Source: JAAZPT01 sp964544955 (lineage in GTDB: Bacteria; Bacillota; Clostridia; Christensenellales; Aristaeellaceae). Taken from it: a stretch of 64,000 bases of DNA. This document shows, piece after piece, positions 8,707 to 17,643 of this stretch. How positions within the stretch are numbered: the first letter of the stretch is position 1; the number at the start of each line of letters is the position of its first letter. A model generated the notes under the pieces. It made no database searches. It saw nothing but the letters and a program-made list of their open reading frames with translations, and was not told the origin of the DNA. The translations under genes were made by a program, and so were the position numbers. The DNA lies in contig CAZJEB010000005.1 of the NCBI GenBank assembly GCA_964544955.1, positions 83,567 through 147,566 of the forward strand, given 5' to 3'.

Positions 8707-8720
8707 GAATATATTATTTA

Positions 8721-10667
8721 TTAATATTTCTCTTTATTTTCTATTTGTGTAAGCACTTTTTTAATAAAATCTTCTAGCTTAACGCCTTCTGTGCTACCAT
8801 CTGCCCTATCCCTAATAGTTAGTGTTTTGCTATCAGATTCTTTATCGCCAAGTATAATCATGTAAGGTAGTTTTTCTAATTTAGCTTCACGAATTTTATA
8901 GCCAATTTTTTCATTCCTATTATCTACTTCGCTACGAATACCTGCAGCTTTAAGGGCAGCATCAACTTCATAAGCCCAATCATCTTGCCTATCAGTAATT
9001 GTAAGTATCCTAACCTGATCTGGGGATAGCCATAATGGCAATGCACCTGCATATTTTTCAATAAGCAAGGCTAGGGTGCGTTCATAGCAACCAATAGATG
9101 TGCGGTGAACAATTATTGGGTATTTTTTAGTTCCATCAGCTGCGGTATATTGCATGCCAAATTTTTCAGCCAATTGGAAGTCAACTTGTACTGTTATAAG
9201 GGTATCTTCCTTGCCAAATACATTCCTAATTTGTATATCTAATTTAGGCCCATAGAATGCTGCCTCACCAACAGCTTCAGTATATTTTATACCAATATTG
9301 TTTAGTATGTTTCTCATTAAGCCTTGGGTGTTTTCCCAGCTTTCAGGGTCGCCAATATACTTGCTGCGATTATTTTCATCCCACAAGCTAAAACGGTATG
9401 ATACATCTTCATCAAGGCCTAAGGTTTCAAGCATAAATTGAGCTAGCCTTACACAATTATCAAACTCTTTTTCAACTTGTTCCAATGTACAAATAATATG
9501 AGCTTCAGATATTGTGAACTGCCTTAACCTAATTAAGCCATGCATTTCACCTGATGATTCATTACGGAACAATGTGCTTGTTTCATTAAGGCGCATAGGT
9601 AAATCCCTATAGGACCTGCTACGGTTTAAAAAGTGTTGAAATTGGAAGGGGCAAGTCATTGGCCTTAAAGCAAAAACTTCGCCTTCTTCATCATTTTCAT
9701 CACCAACTATAAACATGTTACTTCTATAATGGCTCCAGTGGCCAGATATTTTATAAAGATCCCTTTTTGCCATCATGGGTGTTTTTGTTAATAAATAACC
9801 ACGTTTTTCTTCTTCATCCTCAACAAAACGTTGGAGAATTTGAAGGGCTCTTGCCCCCTTAGGCAACATAATTGGTAAGCCTTGGCCTATATAGTCAACT
9901 GTTGTAAAATACTCTAACTCCCTACCAAGCTTATTATGGTCACGCTTCCTTGCTTCTTCCATATCTGCAAGGTGTTTTTCCAAAGCTTCCTTTGTATCAA
10001 AAGCTGTGCCGTAAATACGCTTTAGCATTTTATTTTTTTCACTACCACGCCAATATGCACCCGCTGCTTGTGTAAGTTTAAAGGCCTTTATCATATTTAA
10101 ATATGGAACGTGAGGCCCTTTGCACAGGTCAACAAAGTCACCCATTTGGTAGAAAGAAATTTCAGCATCTTCAGGAAGATCTTCTATTAACTCAACCTTG
10201 TAAGGTTCTCCCATTTCTTTCATTTTAGCTATGGCTTCATTTCTAGGCAATGTAAAGCGTTCTGCCTTAATATTCTTTTTAGAAAGCTTTTTCATTGTTT
10301 TTTCAATTTCAGCCAATTCTGCTGCGCCAAAAACCACATCGGTATCAAAATCATAATAGAATCCATCTTCAATAGCTGGACCTATTGCAAGTTTTGCATT
10401 TGGGTAAAGTTCTTTAACAGCCATAGCCATAAGATGGCTTGCACTATGGCGGAATATATGTTTGCCCTCATCACTTTGGAATGTTACAGGCTCTATTTCA
10501 GCATCATTTGATATTACTGTATTAATATCAACAGCTGGTTCTCCATTTATTTTTACTGCAAACGGTTTGCTTTCCCCTTCAATTTCAAAGGCTTTAATAA
10601 TTGCAACCGCACTTTGTGGTTCATTGAACTCCAAAGACTTATCGCTATTTTTTAATTTAATTAGCAT
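8721..10667 (-). CDS. thrS: Threonyl-tRNA synthetase
   Basis: 648 residues with the usual order: TGS domain (1-62), editing domain with the HSASH and CKGPH zinc-type motifs, class II catalytic core (PMTCPFQFQHF; HRTSIGCYERTLALLIEKYAG) and C-terminal anticodon-binding domain. The frame stays open upstream to 10763, but the extra 32 codons would translate the T-box/terminator. The true start is therefore ATG 10665-10667, directly after AGGAGG and beginning MLIKLKNSD. Expression is controlled by a tRNA-Thr-sensing T-box leader. Confidence 0.97.
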   Translation of the reverse strand: MLIKLKNSDKSLEFNEPQSAVAIIKAFEIEGESKPFAVKINGEPAVDINTVISNDAEIEPVTFQSDEGKHIFRHSASHLMAMAVKELYPNAKLAIGPAIEDGFYYDFDTDVVFGAAELAEIEKTMKKLSKKNIKAERFTLPRNEAIAKMKEMGEPYKVELIEDLPEDAEISFYQMGDFVDLCKGPHVPYLNMIKAFKLTQAAGAYWRGSEKNKMLKRIYGTAFDTKEALEKHLADMEEARKRDHNKLGRELEYFTTVDYIGQGLPIMLPKGARALQILQRFVEDEEEKRGYLLTKTPMMAKRDLYKISGHWSHYRSNMFIVGDENDEEGEVFALRPMTCPFQFQHFLNRSRSYRDLPMRLNETSTLFRNESSGEMHGLIRLRQFTISEAHIICTLEQVEKEFDNCVRLAQFMLETLGLDEDVSYRFSLWDENNRSKYIGDPESWENTQGLMRNILNNIGIKYTEAVGEAAFYGPKLDIQIRNVFGKEDTLITVQVDFQLAEKFGMQYTAADGTKKYPIIVHRTSIGCYERTLALLIEKYAGALPLWLSPDQVRILTITDRQDDWAYEVDAALKAAGIRSEVDNRNEKIGYKIREAKLEKLPYMIILGDKESDSKTLTIRDRADGSTEGVKLEDFIKKVLTQIENKEKY

Positions 10668-10683
10668 AAAAATTCCTCCTATA

Positions 10684-10901
10684 ATAAAAATTGGTAATAA
10701 AAAACGCCTGCCCCTGCCGGGACGGACGAAAATCCGCGGTTCCACCCTGCTTGTATATACCACTTAGCAACACTATAACGCATGTTACACGTTACGGTCA
10801 AAAGCTGGTATTATAAGGGTGTTTTGTTATGCTTACAGCCAAGGCACAACTCTCTTAAAAAGCACTTGCTTACAACATGGTCTTCATCATACCGTAAAAC
10901 T
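10684..10901 (-). promoter_or_regulatory. T-box leader of thrS
   Basis: The RNA reads leftward. A stem I region with an AGAGAG motif is followed by a candidate threonine specifier ACC (followed by A). The conserved T-box AGGGTGGAACCGCGG lies at 10734-10748. The competing intrinsic terminator (a CGTCCGTCCC-type stem with a T run) lies at about 10697-10727. Uncharged tRNA-Thr should favour the antiterminator and switch thrS on. The specifier choice is my reading and was not folded by program. Confidence 0.92.
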
Positions 10902-10907
10902 AGTTTT

Positions 10908-10936
10908 AGTATACAAAAGGATACGCATAAAGTCAA
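10908..10936 (-). promoter_or_regulatory. Promoter of thrS
   Basis: Read leftward, TTGACT (10931-10936), 17 bases, then TATACT (10908-10913), placed at the start of the T-box leader. Confidence 0.75.
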
Positions 10937-10971
10937 GCCTTATAAGCCTTCTTAATAATGTTTTTTTATAA

Positions 10972-11000
10972 AATAAAAACCTGTAATATTTTACAGGTTT
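10972..11000 (-). terminator. Terminator of the glyA-yraN operon
   Basis: The stem AAACCTGTAA / TTACAGGTTT with a 4-base loop is followed leftward by TTATTTT. It includes the last bases of yraN. Confidence 0.8.
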
Positions 11001-11343
11001 AAAATGCATTTTTAATATGGTTAATTTTATTACCAATAATTTCTACAACATCTATACGCACAAAGCACTGCAAGTCCTTCTCTTGAATATATTGTTGCAC
11101 TGCAAGGGTAAACTTTTTTTGTTTTTGTTTGGTAACCGCAAATAAGCCATCGCCCTCCAAGCCTTTTTGCCTATATTTAACCTCAACAAATACAGTAATA
11201 TCGCCATCTTGCATAATCAAATCTATTTCACCATATGGGGTTTTATAGCGGCTTTGCAAGTAGTTCATTCCAATATTTTCTAAATATACCAAGGCTTTGT
11301 TTTCACCAATTATACCCTTGTTATAAGCAGTATTGTTTTGCAT
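10999..11343 (-). CDS. YraN-family endonuclease-like protein (UPF0102)
   Basis: A 114-residue protein with the restriction-endonuclease-like core typical of UPF0102: GIIGENKALVYLENIGM, then YGEIDLIMQDGDITVFVEVKYR (the D..EVK catalytic-type motif). Its exact role is not established. Its ATG overlaps the glyA stop by one base (TAATG), so it is coupled to glyA. Confidence 0.9.
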   Translation of the reverse strand: MQNNTAYNKGIIGENKALVYLENIGMNYLQSRYKTPYGEIDLIMQDGDITVFVEVKYRQKGLEGDGLFAVTKQKQKKFTLAVQQYIQEKDLQCFVRIDVVEIIGNKINHIKNAF

Positions 11344-12575
11344 TATTGATATAGTGGAAAATTCTTCATGAGAGCTTTAACTTCTTCCCTTACGCTATCA
11401 CAAGCAGCTTCGCCTTCATCCAAAATTTTCTTGAACCAATTTGCTATTAAAACCATATGTTCTTCTTTTAAGCCCCTTGTAGTAACAGCAGGTGTACCTA
11501 CACGTATACCACTTGTAACAAAAGGACTACGCTTTTCACCAGGAACTGTATTTTTATTAACTGTGATATAAGCCTTGCCTAGCAATTCTTCCATTTCCTT
11601 GCCTGTTCTTTCAGTATCGCTTAGGTCAACAAGCATTAGATGGTTATCTGTACCGTTAGACACAATTTTAATACCAACAGCCTTAAAAGCATTTTCAAGG
11701 GCTTTAGCATTATCAATAACTTGTTGAGCATATACTTTAAACTCTGGTTGAAGTGCTTCACCAAAGGAAACTGCTTTTGATGCTATAACATGCATTAATG
11801 GGCCACCTTGTATTCCAGGGAAAATAGCTTTATCAATAGCTTTGGCATATTGTTCTTTACATAGAATCAATCCGCCACGAGGCCCACGCAATGTTTTATG
11901 GGTTGTGCTTGTAACAATATCAGCATAGGGAACCGGGTTCATATGAACACCAGCAGCAACAAGCCCAGCTATATGTGCCATATCCACCATGAATATAGCT
12001 CCAACTTCATCAGCAATTTTTCTAAATTCATCAAAAGGTATTGCTCTTGAATATGCGGATGCACCTGCCACAATCATTTTAGGTTTGTTTGCCAAAGCAA
12101 CTTCCCTAACATTATTCATATCTATATAGCCATTTTCATCAACACCATATTGAATAAAGTTAAAATATTTACCACTAAGGTTTACTTTACTACCATGGGT
12201 TAAATGGCCACCGTTTGAAAGGTCCATACCTAAAACTGTATCGCCATAGTTTAACAATGCAAAATAAACTGCTGTATTTGCTTGAGCACCACTATGGGCC
12301 TGCACATTAGCATGTTCAGCGCCAAACAATTGTTTTGCCCTATCAATAGCCAATTTTTCAGCCATATCAACAAACTCACAGCCACCATAATATCTTTTGC
12401 CTGGATAGCCTTCAGCGTATTTGTTTGTAAGGGGTGAGCCCATACTTGCCATAACAGCCTCTGAAACAAAGTTTTCTGATGCTATTAGCTCAATATGTTC
12501 CCTTTGCCTTTGAAGCTCCAAGTCTATTATATTAGCAATTTCAGCATCTTGTTTAGCGATAATATCAAAATTCAT
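11343..12575 (-). CDS. glyA: Serine hydroxymethyltransferase
   Basis: 410 residues, the normal bacterial length. It is a PLP enzyme that interconverts serine and glycine with tetrahydrofolate and supplies one-carbon units. The PLP lysine lies in the hallmark VTSTTHKTLRGPRGG. An N-terminal LIASENFVS motif and a YAEGYPGKRYYGG segment are also present. GGAGG precedes the ATG. The SRP RNA gene lies directly upstream with no terminator seen between, so both may share the promoter at 12736. Confidence 0.97.
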   Translation of the reverse strand: MNFDIIAKQDAEIANIIDLELQRQREHIELIASENFVSEAVMASMGSPLTNKYAEGYPGKRYYGGCEFVDMAEKLAIDRAKQLFGAEHANVQAHSGAQANTAVYFALLNYGDTVLGMDLSNGGHLTHGSKVNLSGKYFNFIQYGVDENGYIDMNNVREVALANKPKMIVAGASAYSRAIPFDEFRKIADEVGAIFMVDMAHIAGLVAAGVHMNPVPYADIVTSTTHKTLRGPRGGLILCKEQYAKAIDKAIFPGIQGGPLMHVIASKAVSFGEALQPEFKVYAQQVIDNAKALENAFKAVGIKIVSNGTDNHLMLVDLSDTERTGKEMEELLGKAYITVNKNTVPGEKRSPFVTSGIRVGTPAVTTRGLKEEHMVLIANWFKKILDEGEAACDSVREEVKALMKNFPLYQ

Positions 12576-12602
12576 AAGGGACCTCCATAATTATATTAAA
12601 AT

Positions 12603-12728
12603 ACCGGTGCACTCGGGCTGAGCAACCCCGCAGCACATACTATCAGCGCTTACTGCTGCTTCCTTCCGGACCTGACAGGGTTCACACATAAATATCGCAC
12701 AGGACTCAACCGTCATCATACACACGGC
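12603..12728 (-). ncRNA. ffs: Signal recognition particle RNA (small bacterial type)
   Basis: Read leftward, the RNA contains the universal SRP helix 8 apical signature GTCAGGTCCGGAAGGAAGCA followed by GCAGTAAG. The flanks pair: GGTTGAG with CTCAGCC, and the outer GCCGTGTG with TGCACCGGT, so the hairpin closes at about these ends. It binds Ffh, which is encoded at 21253, to form SRP. The 3' end is not marked by an intrinsic terminator; boundaries are good to a few bases only. Confidence 0.93.
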
Positions 12729-12735
12729 AAAATCT

Positions 12736-12764
12736 ATTTTAACTAATATATCAAATTATTGCAA
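12736..12764 (-). promoter_or_regulatory. Promoter of the SRP RNA
   Basis: Read leftward, TTGCAA (12759-12764), 17 bases, TAAAAT (12736-12741), placing the start about 8 bases downstream at the predicted RNA 5' end. Confidence 0.7.
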
Positions 12765-12871
12765 GTATTTTGGTAATTTATTTATGTTTGTAGTTTGTGT
12801 TTATTTGAAACTATTGCATTATTAAATTATTTTAATTAAAATATATATTATTAAATGTAAGGAGTTTGTTT

Positions 12872-14437
12872 ATGATAAAAAATATTACAAAATATATATT
12901 AATAACTTTAATACTAGCTTTGTTTATAGGCACAGCACAAGCTGCTATACACCCTAGGGAAATGGAATATGCTTATATTGAAGCAGAGGATTTTTACTTT
13001 CCATTAAATGAAGATGTTAAAGTAAATGTTGTAATGAGCGAAAGTAGCGAAGGTTATACATTCACATATCTTTTAGCAAAGGTTACTGGAGTAGATGAAA
13101 AAGGTAGAAGAACTTCCGATACTGTTGAATATGAAAAAGAATCAAAAAACCCTTATTTTACTTTTAAGGTAAAAGAAGAAGGGCAATATATAGTAAACGT
13201 TGAGATAATGAATAAGGATTTTCAATCCCTTGAATTAAGCACAGAAATGTTTGAAGCAGCACCTAGAAGCGATGAAGAAGACCCTACTACAGTAGTTGGT
13301 AAAGTAAAAGCTTTAGTAAAAGAAAGTGAATTGCAAAATTTAAAAGATGATTTTGAAAAGGCTGTATGGTTTCACGACTGGCTAATAAATAATGCAGATT
13401 ACGACGAGAGCATGGAAGAGCATTACCCAAAAGGTGTTTTATTAGATGGCAGTGGTGTTTGCGAAAGTTATGCTATTGCTTACCAGATGTTGTTAAAAGA
13501 AGCTAATATACCAAGCATGTATATAACTGGATATGGCAAGGGCGAATTTCACGCTTGGAACATGGTAAAGCTAAAAGATGACTGGTACCACGTAGATTGT
13601 ACATGGGATGACCCTAAGGGCGGCGGAAATGAGGGTTATGGCTACTTTGGTTTAAGCGATGATTTTATGGGTAGAGATCACGACTGGGAGCGTCAAAATT
13701 ATCTATTCCCTAAAGCTAACGGAACAGAGTATAATTATTTGTTAAGCCAAAACTACAATACATTTGATTCAGAAGCTAAACTATATGAGGTTTTAGATAC
13801 AGCCTTAAAAGCCCAAGAAAGCCCTATAAAAATATATTATACAGGTAATGAAAAATATTTTGATATAAACTATACCTTGGAGTCTTGGCTTAAAGCCAAC
13901 TATGAAAAATACCTAATTAAAACTTATACATATAAGCCAGCAAGTTATAGCGCCGAAATTACAGCTGAATATAATAGCACAGAAGGTGTTTTATTCTTTA
14001 CAAGTGATGAGGATTTAGCAAAAGTAGCGGGTGGGGCTATGGCTAAACAAGAAAAAACAATTAAGCTTGTGTATAATGGTGATGATAAATACTATTACAT
14101 AAATTCACCTTTACGTAAATTTTTGGAAAACGAAACAAGGAAACATGGCGTAAGCACATATAGTTATAATTATTTTGATAAAAGTGCTGAAATAGCACTA
14201 GAATATGTTGATATAAGCCAATACAATACCTTTGCAACAGACGAAGAACTAACTAAAATACTAAATGATGCTGTAGCAAAAAATGAAACAAGCATTAAGC
14301 TTGCATATATTGGAGATGACCCTTGGTATAATATTGGCAGTAAAATTCAAAATTGGTATTACAACGGTAACGCGGGAGCCAAAAGTTTTTCAACAGATGT
14401 TGGTGGTTTTTTTATAACACTAACATTAGAGTATTAA
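12872..14437 (+). CDS. Secreted transglutaminase-like protein
   Basis: 521 residues. The N-terminal hydrophobic segment ending around GTAQA is a signal peptide. A transglutaminase-core domain (about residues 150-260) carries the papain-like triad: Cys197 in GSGVCESYA, His227 in GEFHAWNMV and Asp242 in HVDCTWDDP. The C-terminal half has three related segments (each with an IKIYYTG / IKLVYNG / IKLAYIG strand and NYTLESWL-type helix) of unknown fold. Bacterial members act as proteases or amide-bond enzymes at the envelope; the substrate is unknown. ATG 12872 is chosen because AAGGAG lies 7 bases before it; a TTG six bases earlier is too close. Confidence 0.88.
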   Translation: MIKNITKYILITLILALFIGTAQAAIHPREMEYAYIEAEDFYFPLNEDVKVNVVMSESSEGYTFTYLLAKVTGVDEKGRRTSDTVEYEKESKNPYFTFKVKEEGQYIVNVEIMNKDFQSLELSTEMFEAAPRSDEEDPTTVVGKVKALVKESELQNLKDDFEKAVWFHDWLINNADYDESMEEHYPKGVLLDGSGVCESYAIAYQMLLKEANIPSMYITGYGKGEFHAWNMVKLKDDWYHVDCTWDDPKGGGNEGYGYFGLSDDFMGRDHDWERQNYLFPKANGTEYNYLLSQNYNTFDSEAKLYEVLDTALKAQESPIKIYYTGNEKYFDINYTLESWLKANYEKYLIKTYTYKPASYSAEITAEYNSTEGVLFFTSDEDLAKVAGGAMAKQEKTIKLVYNGDDKYYYINSPLRKFLENETRKHGVSTYSYNYFDKSAEIALEYVDISQYNTFATDEELTKILNDAVAKNETSIKLAYIGDDPWYNIGSKIQNWYYNGNAGAKSFSTDVGGFFITLTLEY

Positions 14438-14465
14438 AAAATGAGCCATAAGGCTCATTTTTTAA
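14435..14465. terminator. Bidirectional terminator between the transglutaminase-like gene and serS
   Basis: An inverted repeat, AAAAAATGAGCC / GGCTCATTTTTT, with a short ATAA-type loop lies between two convergent stops. Confidence 0.88.
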
Positions 14466-14467
14466 AT

Positions 14468-15730
14468 TTATTTTATTATATCTGTACCCATGTATGGAAC
14501 TAAAGCTTCTGGTATTGTAACTGTTCCATCTTCATTTTGATAGTTTTCTAATATAGCAGCAACTGTACGCCCTACTGCTACACCAGAGCCATTAAGTGTA
14601 TGCGCAAATTCTGGTTTACCCTTTGTTTCCCTACGGAACCTTATATTTGCACGCCTTGCTTGGAAATCTTCACAGTTGGAGCAACTAGATATTTCAACAT
14701 AGCGATTATAGCTTGGCATCCAAACTTCAATATCGTAAGTTTTAGCTGCGCTAAAGCCCATATCACCAGTACATAAAGCCACAACCCTATAAGGCAAACC
14801 CAACATTTGTAATACATGCTCGGCAGACTGTGTCATATGTTCAAGTTCTTCATAACTTTCCTCTGGTTTAGCAATTTTTACAAGTTCTACTTTGTTAAAT
14901 TGGTGTTGGCGGATAAGGCCTCTTGTATCACGGCCTGCACTGCCTGCTTCAGCCCTAAAACATGTGGAATAAGCACAATGGCGTATTGGTAATGTTGCGC
15001 CATCCAATATCATATCTTTATACAAGTTTGTAACTGGAACTTCTGCTGTAGGTATAAGGAAAGTATCATTATCTACTTTATATGCATCTTCCTCAAACTT
15101 TGGCAATTGCCCTGTGCCTGTCATTGTGGCACGGGTTACCAAATATGGAGGATAAATTTCATCATAACCATTTTTACAATGTTCATTTAAATAAAAGTTT
15201 ATAACAGCACGTTCTAACCTTGCACCAAGTCCTCTATATACTGTAAAGCGAGCACCTGATATTTTAGCAGCCGAATCAAAATCAAGAATATTTAAACCTG
15301 TGCCAATATCCCAATGGGCTTTTGGTTCAAATGTAAATTCCCTTGGGGTACCATTTTTACGTTGTTCAACGTTTTCAGTTTCATCCTTACCAACAGGGGT
15401 TTTATCGCTTGGTATGTTTGGCACATTAAGCAAAAAGTTGTTCATGGCTGCATCAATTTCAGCAACTTTTCCATCAAGCTCAGCAATTTTATCGCCTACA
15501 AGGCGCATTTTTTCCATAAGCTCACTTGCATCGCCACCTTCACGTTTTATTCTACCAACTTCTTTGCTTTCGGTATTACGTTCATTTTTTAATGTTTCAA
15601 CTTCAGCTAGAAGGGTACGCCTTTCCACATCATGCGCCAAAAATTCATCAATGGATATATTGGCATTCCTTAATTTTAGGGCTTGTACAAGCTCATCTGG
15701 ATTCTCTCTTATCCTTTTAATATCTAACAT
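14468..15730 (-). CDS. serS: Seryl-tRNA synthetase
   Basis: 420 residues. An N-terminal two-helix coiled-coil arm (about residues 25-105) grips tRNA-Ser. The class II core follows, with PTAEVPVTNLY, motif 2 CFRAEAGSAGRDTRGLIRQHQF and motif 3 NGSGVAVGRTVAAILENYQ. Length and domain order are normal. It is controlled by its own T-box leader. The start ATG follows GGAG in the RNA. Confidence 0.97.
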   Translation of the reverse strand: MLDIKRIRENPDELVQALKLRNANISIDEFLAHDVERRTLLAEVETLKNERNTESKEVGRIKREGGDASELMEKMRLVGDKIAELDGKVAEIDAAMNNFLLNVPNIPSDKTPVGKDETENVEQRKNGTPREFTFEPKAHWDIGTGLNILDFDSAAKISGARFTVYRGLGARLERAVINFYLNEHCKNGYDEIYPPYLVTRATMTGTGQLPKFEEDAYKVDNDTFLIPTAEVPVTNLYKDMILDGATLPIRHCAYSTCFRAEAGSAGRDTRGLIRQHQFNKVELVKIAKPEESYEELEHMTQSAEHVLQMLGLPYRVVALCTGDMGFSAAKTYDIEVWMPSYNRYVEISSCSNCEDFQARRANIRFRRETKGKPEFAHTLNGSGVAVGRTVAAILENYQNEDGTVTIPEALVPYMGTDIIK

Positions 15731-15744
15731 AGCAAAATCTCCTA

Positions 15745-15967
15745 TTATTTTATTAAGGGCAATAAAAAAAGCCCCGATTTAAGGGACGAATAATCGTGGT
15801 GCCACCCAAATTTGAAACATAGTTTCCTCATTTAAATGCTTTAATGGGCATAAACCATGCAATTCATCACTGCAATGTTCAAGGGTGGAAAACACTTACA
15901 CAATTTTGCTTTTCACCAAACAGCAAATCTCTAAAAATGTGAATAATGTACATTCCCTATCAAAACA
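15745..15967 (-). promoter_or_regulatory. T-box leader of serS
   Basis: Read leftward, a stem I region with an AGAGA motif and a candidate serine specifier TCC (followed by A) is followed by the T-box GGGTGGCACCACG at 15795-15807. A terminator stem (GTCCC / GGGGC with a T run) lies at about 15762-15786. It senses uncharged tRNA-Ser. The specifier is a by-eye assignment. Confidence 0.9.
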
Positions 15968-15973
15968 ACACAA

Positions 15974-16002
15974 TTATATAACATTTACAAATAAAATTCA
16001 AC
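15974..16002 (-). promoter_or_regulatory. Promoter of serS
   Basis: Read leftward, TTGAAT (15997-16002), 17 bases, TATAAT (15974-15979), just upstream of the T-box leader. Confidence 0.75.
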
Positions 16003-16025
16003 AGTTTATGGCATTTGCTTTTTAT

Positions 16026-16484
16026 TTAAGCCAAGGCATCTAATATTAAACGCTCAAAAGCTTTATCAAATTCAATATCCTGATCCTTAGTGCGTTTAGA
16101 AGGTCCTTTTAACCTTGTTTTTACAGAATTCCTTTTACCTGCAGACCTTATTTTTTTAGCTATATGCCTTGACATAAGTAAAGAATCTATATTTGAATCA
16201 TTATATACCATACCATTTTGGTTTATAACTTTTGCATTTTTGGCTATGGAAAGCGCAGCCAAGCCATAATCTTGAGTAACAACAATATCGCCTTTGTTAA
16301 TCATATTAACAATTTTAAAATCAGCACTATCTGCACCTTGAGATACAGTTATTGTTGTTGCCCCTTCCCTACTTATATAGTGGGCACTATCACATACAAA
16401 AATAAGTTCTAATTTGAATTTTGACGATATTTTTACAATATTATCTAACACAGGGCAAGCATCGGCATCTACTATTATTTTCAT
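16026..16484 (-). CDS. YaiI/YqxD family protein (DUF188, UPF0178)
   Basis: A 152-residue protein with the family's opening IVDADACPV and the later DIVVTQDYGLAALSIAKNAKVINQNG. These acidic positions resemble a PIN-like metal site, but no activity is established. The C-terminus is basic and Arg/Lys-rich (KKIRSAGKRNSVKTRLKG). The gene stands alone, upstream of the serS promoter. Confidence 0.9.
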   Translation of the reverse strand: MKIIVDADACPVLDNIVKISSKFKLELIFVCDSAHYISREGATTITVSQGADSADFKIVNMINKGDIVVTQDYGLAALSIAKNAKVINQNGMVYNDSNIDSLLMSRHIAKKIRSAGKRNSVKTRLKGPSKRTKDQDIEFDKAFERLILDALA

Positions 16485-16565
16485 CGTATTTCCTTTGTTT
16501 TTTATTAAATTTAATCGATTTCTAATTATATTATAATTTGACTTGCTTTATTATTTAAGTTTTTA

Positions 16566-16574
16566 TGTTATAAT
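16566..16574 (+). promoter_or_regulatory. Extended -10 promoter of the LPG-synthase-type membrane gene
   Basis: TGTTATAAT matches an extended -10 (TGnTATAAT). The TTGACT at 16538 is 25 bases away, too far to be its -35, so this promoter probably relies on the TG motif. Confidence 0.5.
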
Positions 16575-16605
16575 TTATAATTGCAATTACAAGTTGGAGG
16601 GTTTT

Positions 16606-17643
16606 ATGAAGGCATCAACTAAAAGATGGTTGAATTTTGGTTTTTTATTTTTAACACTTGGTTTAGTATTATATTTTGGCTTTAGGGGAAATGAACCTGC
16701 TGAGGTTTTTAACGAGCTAAAATCCTTATCACCAAGTTGGGGTATAGTATTTCTACTATGCTGGTTTTTGTACATGATATTTGAAACAATAAGTGTGAAC
16801 AGTTTTATAAGGCAACAAAATTATAAAATATCATTATGGCATTTATTTAAAATAGTATTAATTGGTAATTACTACTCCAACATAACCCCTTCTTCAACTG
16901 GTGGTCAACCCATGCAAATATATTACCTTAAAAAATACGGGGTACCAATAGGTGTTGGAACATCTGTATTTGCGGTAAGATTCTTTGTATACCAACTTGC
17001 TTTACTAACTATGGGCGCATTTTTATGGATAATAAATGCTGGTTTTGTGCAACAACAATTACAAGGCAAAGTAGTTTTAATTATATTTGGTTATTTATTT
17101 AACTCCGCATCAGTAGTTGGCATATTATTGCTGGCAGTAAACAAAAGGCTTATGGCTTGGCTAATAAATTTAGTAATTAAGGTTATAAACAAATTAAAGT
17201 TTATAAAAAATAAAACTAAAGTAATTGATAAACTAAATAATAACGTGGCTGCATTTACCGATAGCGTTAGTATGATTAGAAAACACCCTGGCGTTTTGTT
17301 AACACAGTATTTAATTACTATAGTACAGTTAATATCAATGTTTTCTATCCCAATATTTTTATACAAAGCCTTTGGTTTGAGTGGCACAAGTAGTATACAA
17401 TTACTAACAATATCAACATTATTATTTATAACCGCATCATATACCCCCTTGCCTGGTGCATCTGGAGCTCAAGAAGGTGGATTTGCAATATTCTTTAACA
17501 ATATTTTCCCTGGCCCAACATTGTTTTCAGCGCTATTGCTTTGGAGGTTTTTCTCTTACTACTTAACAGTATTGGTTGGTATTGCAATAACAATAAGAAG
17601 CATGTTTAGCAAAAAAGACGCAGATGCTCCAACAAATATCTAA
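16606..17643 (+). CDS. LPG synthase-type integral membrane protein (UPF0104)
   Basis: A 345-residue membrane protein of the lysylphosphatidylglycerol-synthase transmembrane (AglD/UPF0104) family, with about eight hydrophobic helices. It shows the family motif NYYSNITPSSTGGQPMQIYYL near residues 85-105 and a late PLPGASGAQEGGFA loop. It lacks the cytoplasmic aminoacyl-transferase domain of MprF, so it is probably a lipid flippase or unknown lipid handler rather than an LPG synthase. ATG 16606 is used because GGAGG sits just before it; the frame is open further upstream but without a ribosome site. Its stop overlaps that of rmuC. Confidence 0.88.
   Translation: MKASTKRWLNFGFLFLTLGLVLYFGFRGNEPAEVFNELKSLSPSWGIVFLLCWFLYMIFETISVNSFIRQQNYKISLWHLFKIVLIGNYYSNITPSSTGGQPMQIYYLKKYGVPIGVGTSVFAVRFFVYQLALLTMGAFLWIINAGFVQQQLQGKVVLIIFGYLFNSASVVGILLLAVNKRLMAWLINLVIKVINKLKFIKNKTKVIDKLNNNVAAFTDSVSMIRKHPGVLLTQYLITIVQLISMFSIPIFLYKAFGLSGTSSIQLLTISTLLFITASYTPLPGASGAQEGGFAIFFNNIFPGPTLFSALLLWRFFSYYLTVLVGIAITIRSMFSKKDADAPTNI

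Noticed and set aside
10668..10763. 32-codon N-terminal extension of thrS
   Set aside because: It translates the T-box and terminator region; AGGAGG and the family start MLIKLKNSD fix the start at 10667.
16538..16574. TTGACT at 16538 with TATAAT at 16569 as a standard promoter
   Set aside because: The spacing is 25 bases, too long; the extended -10 alone is more plausible.
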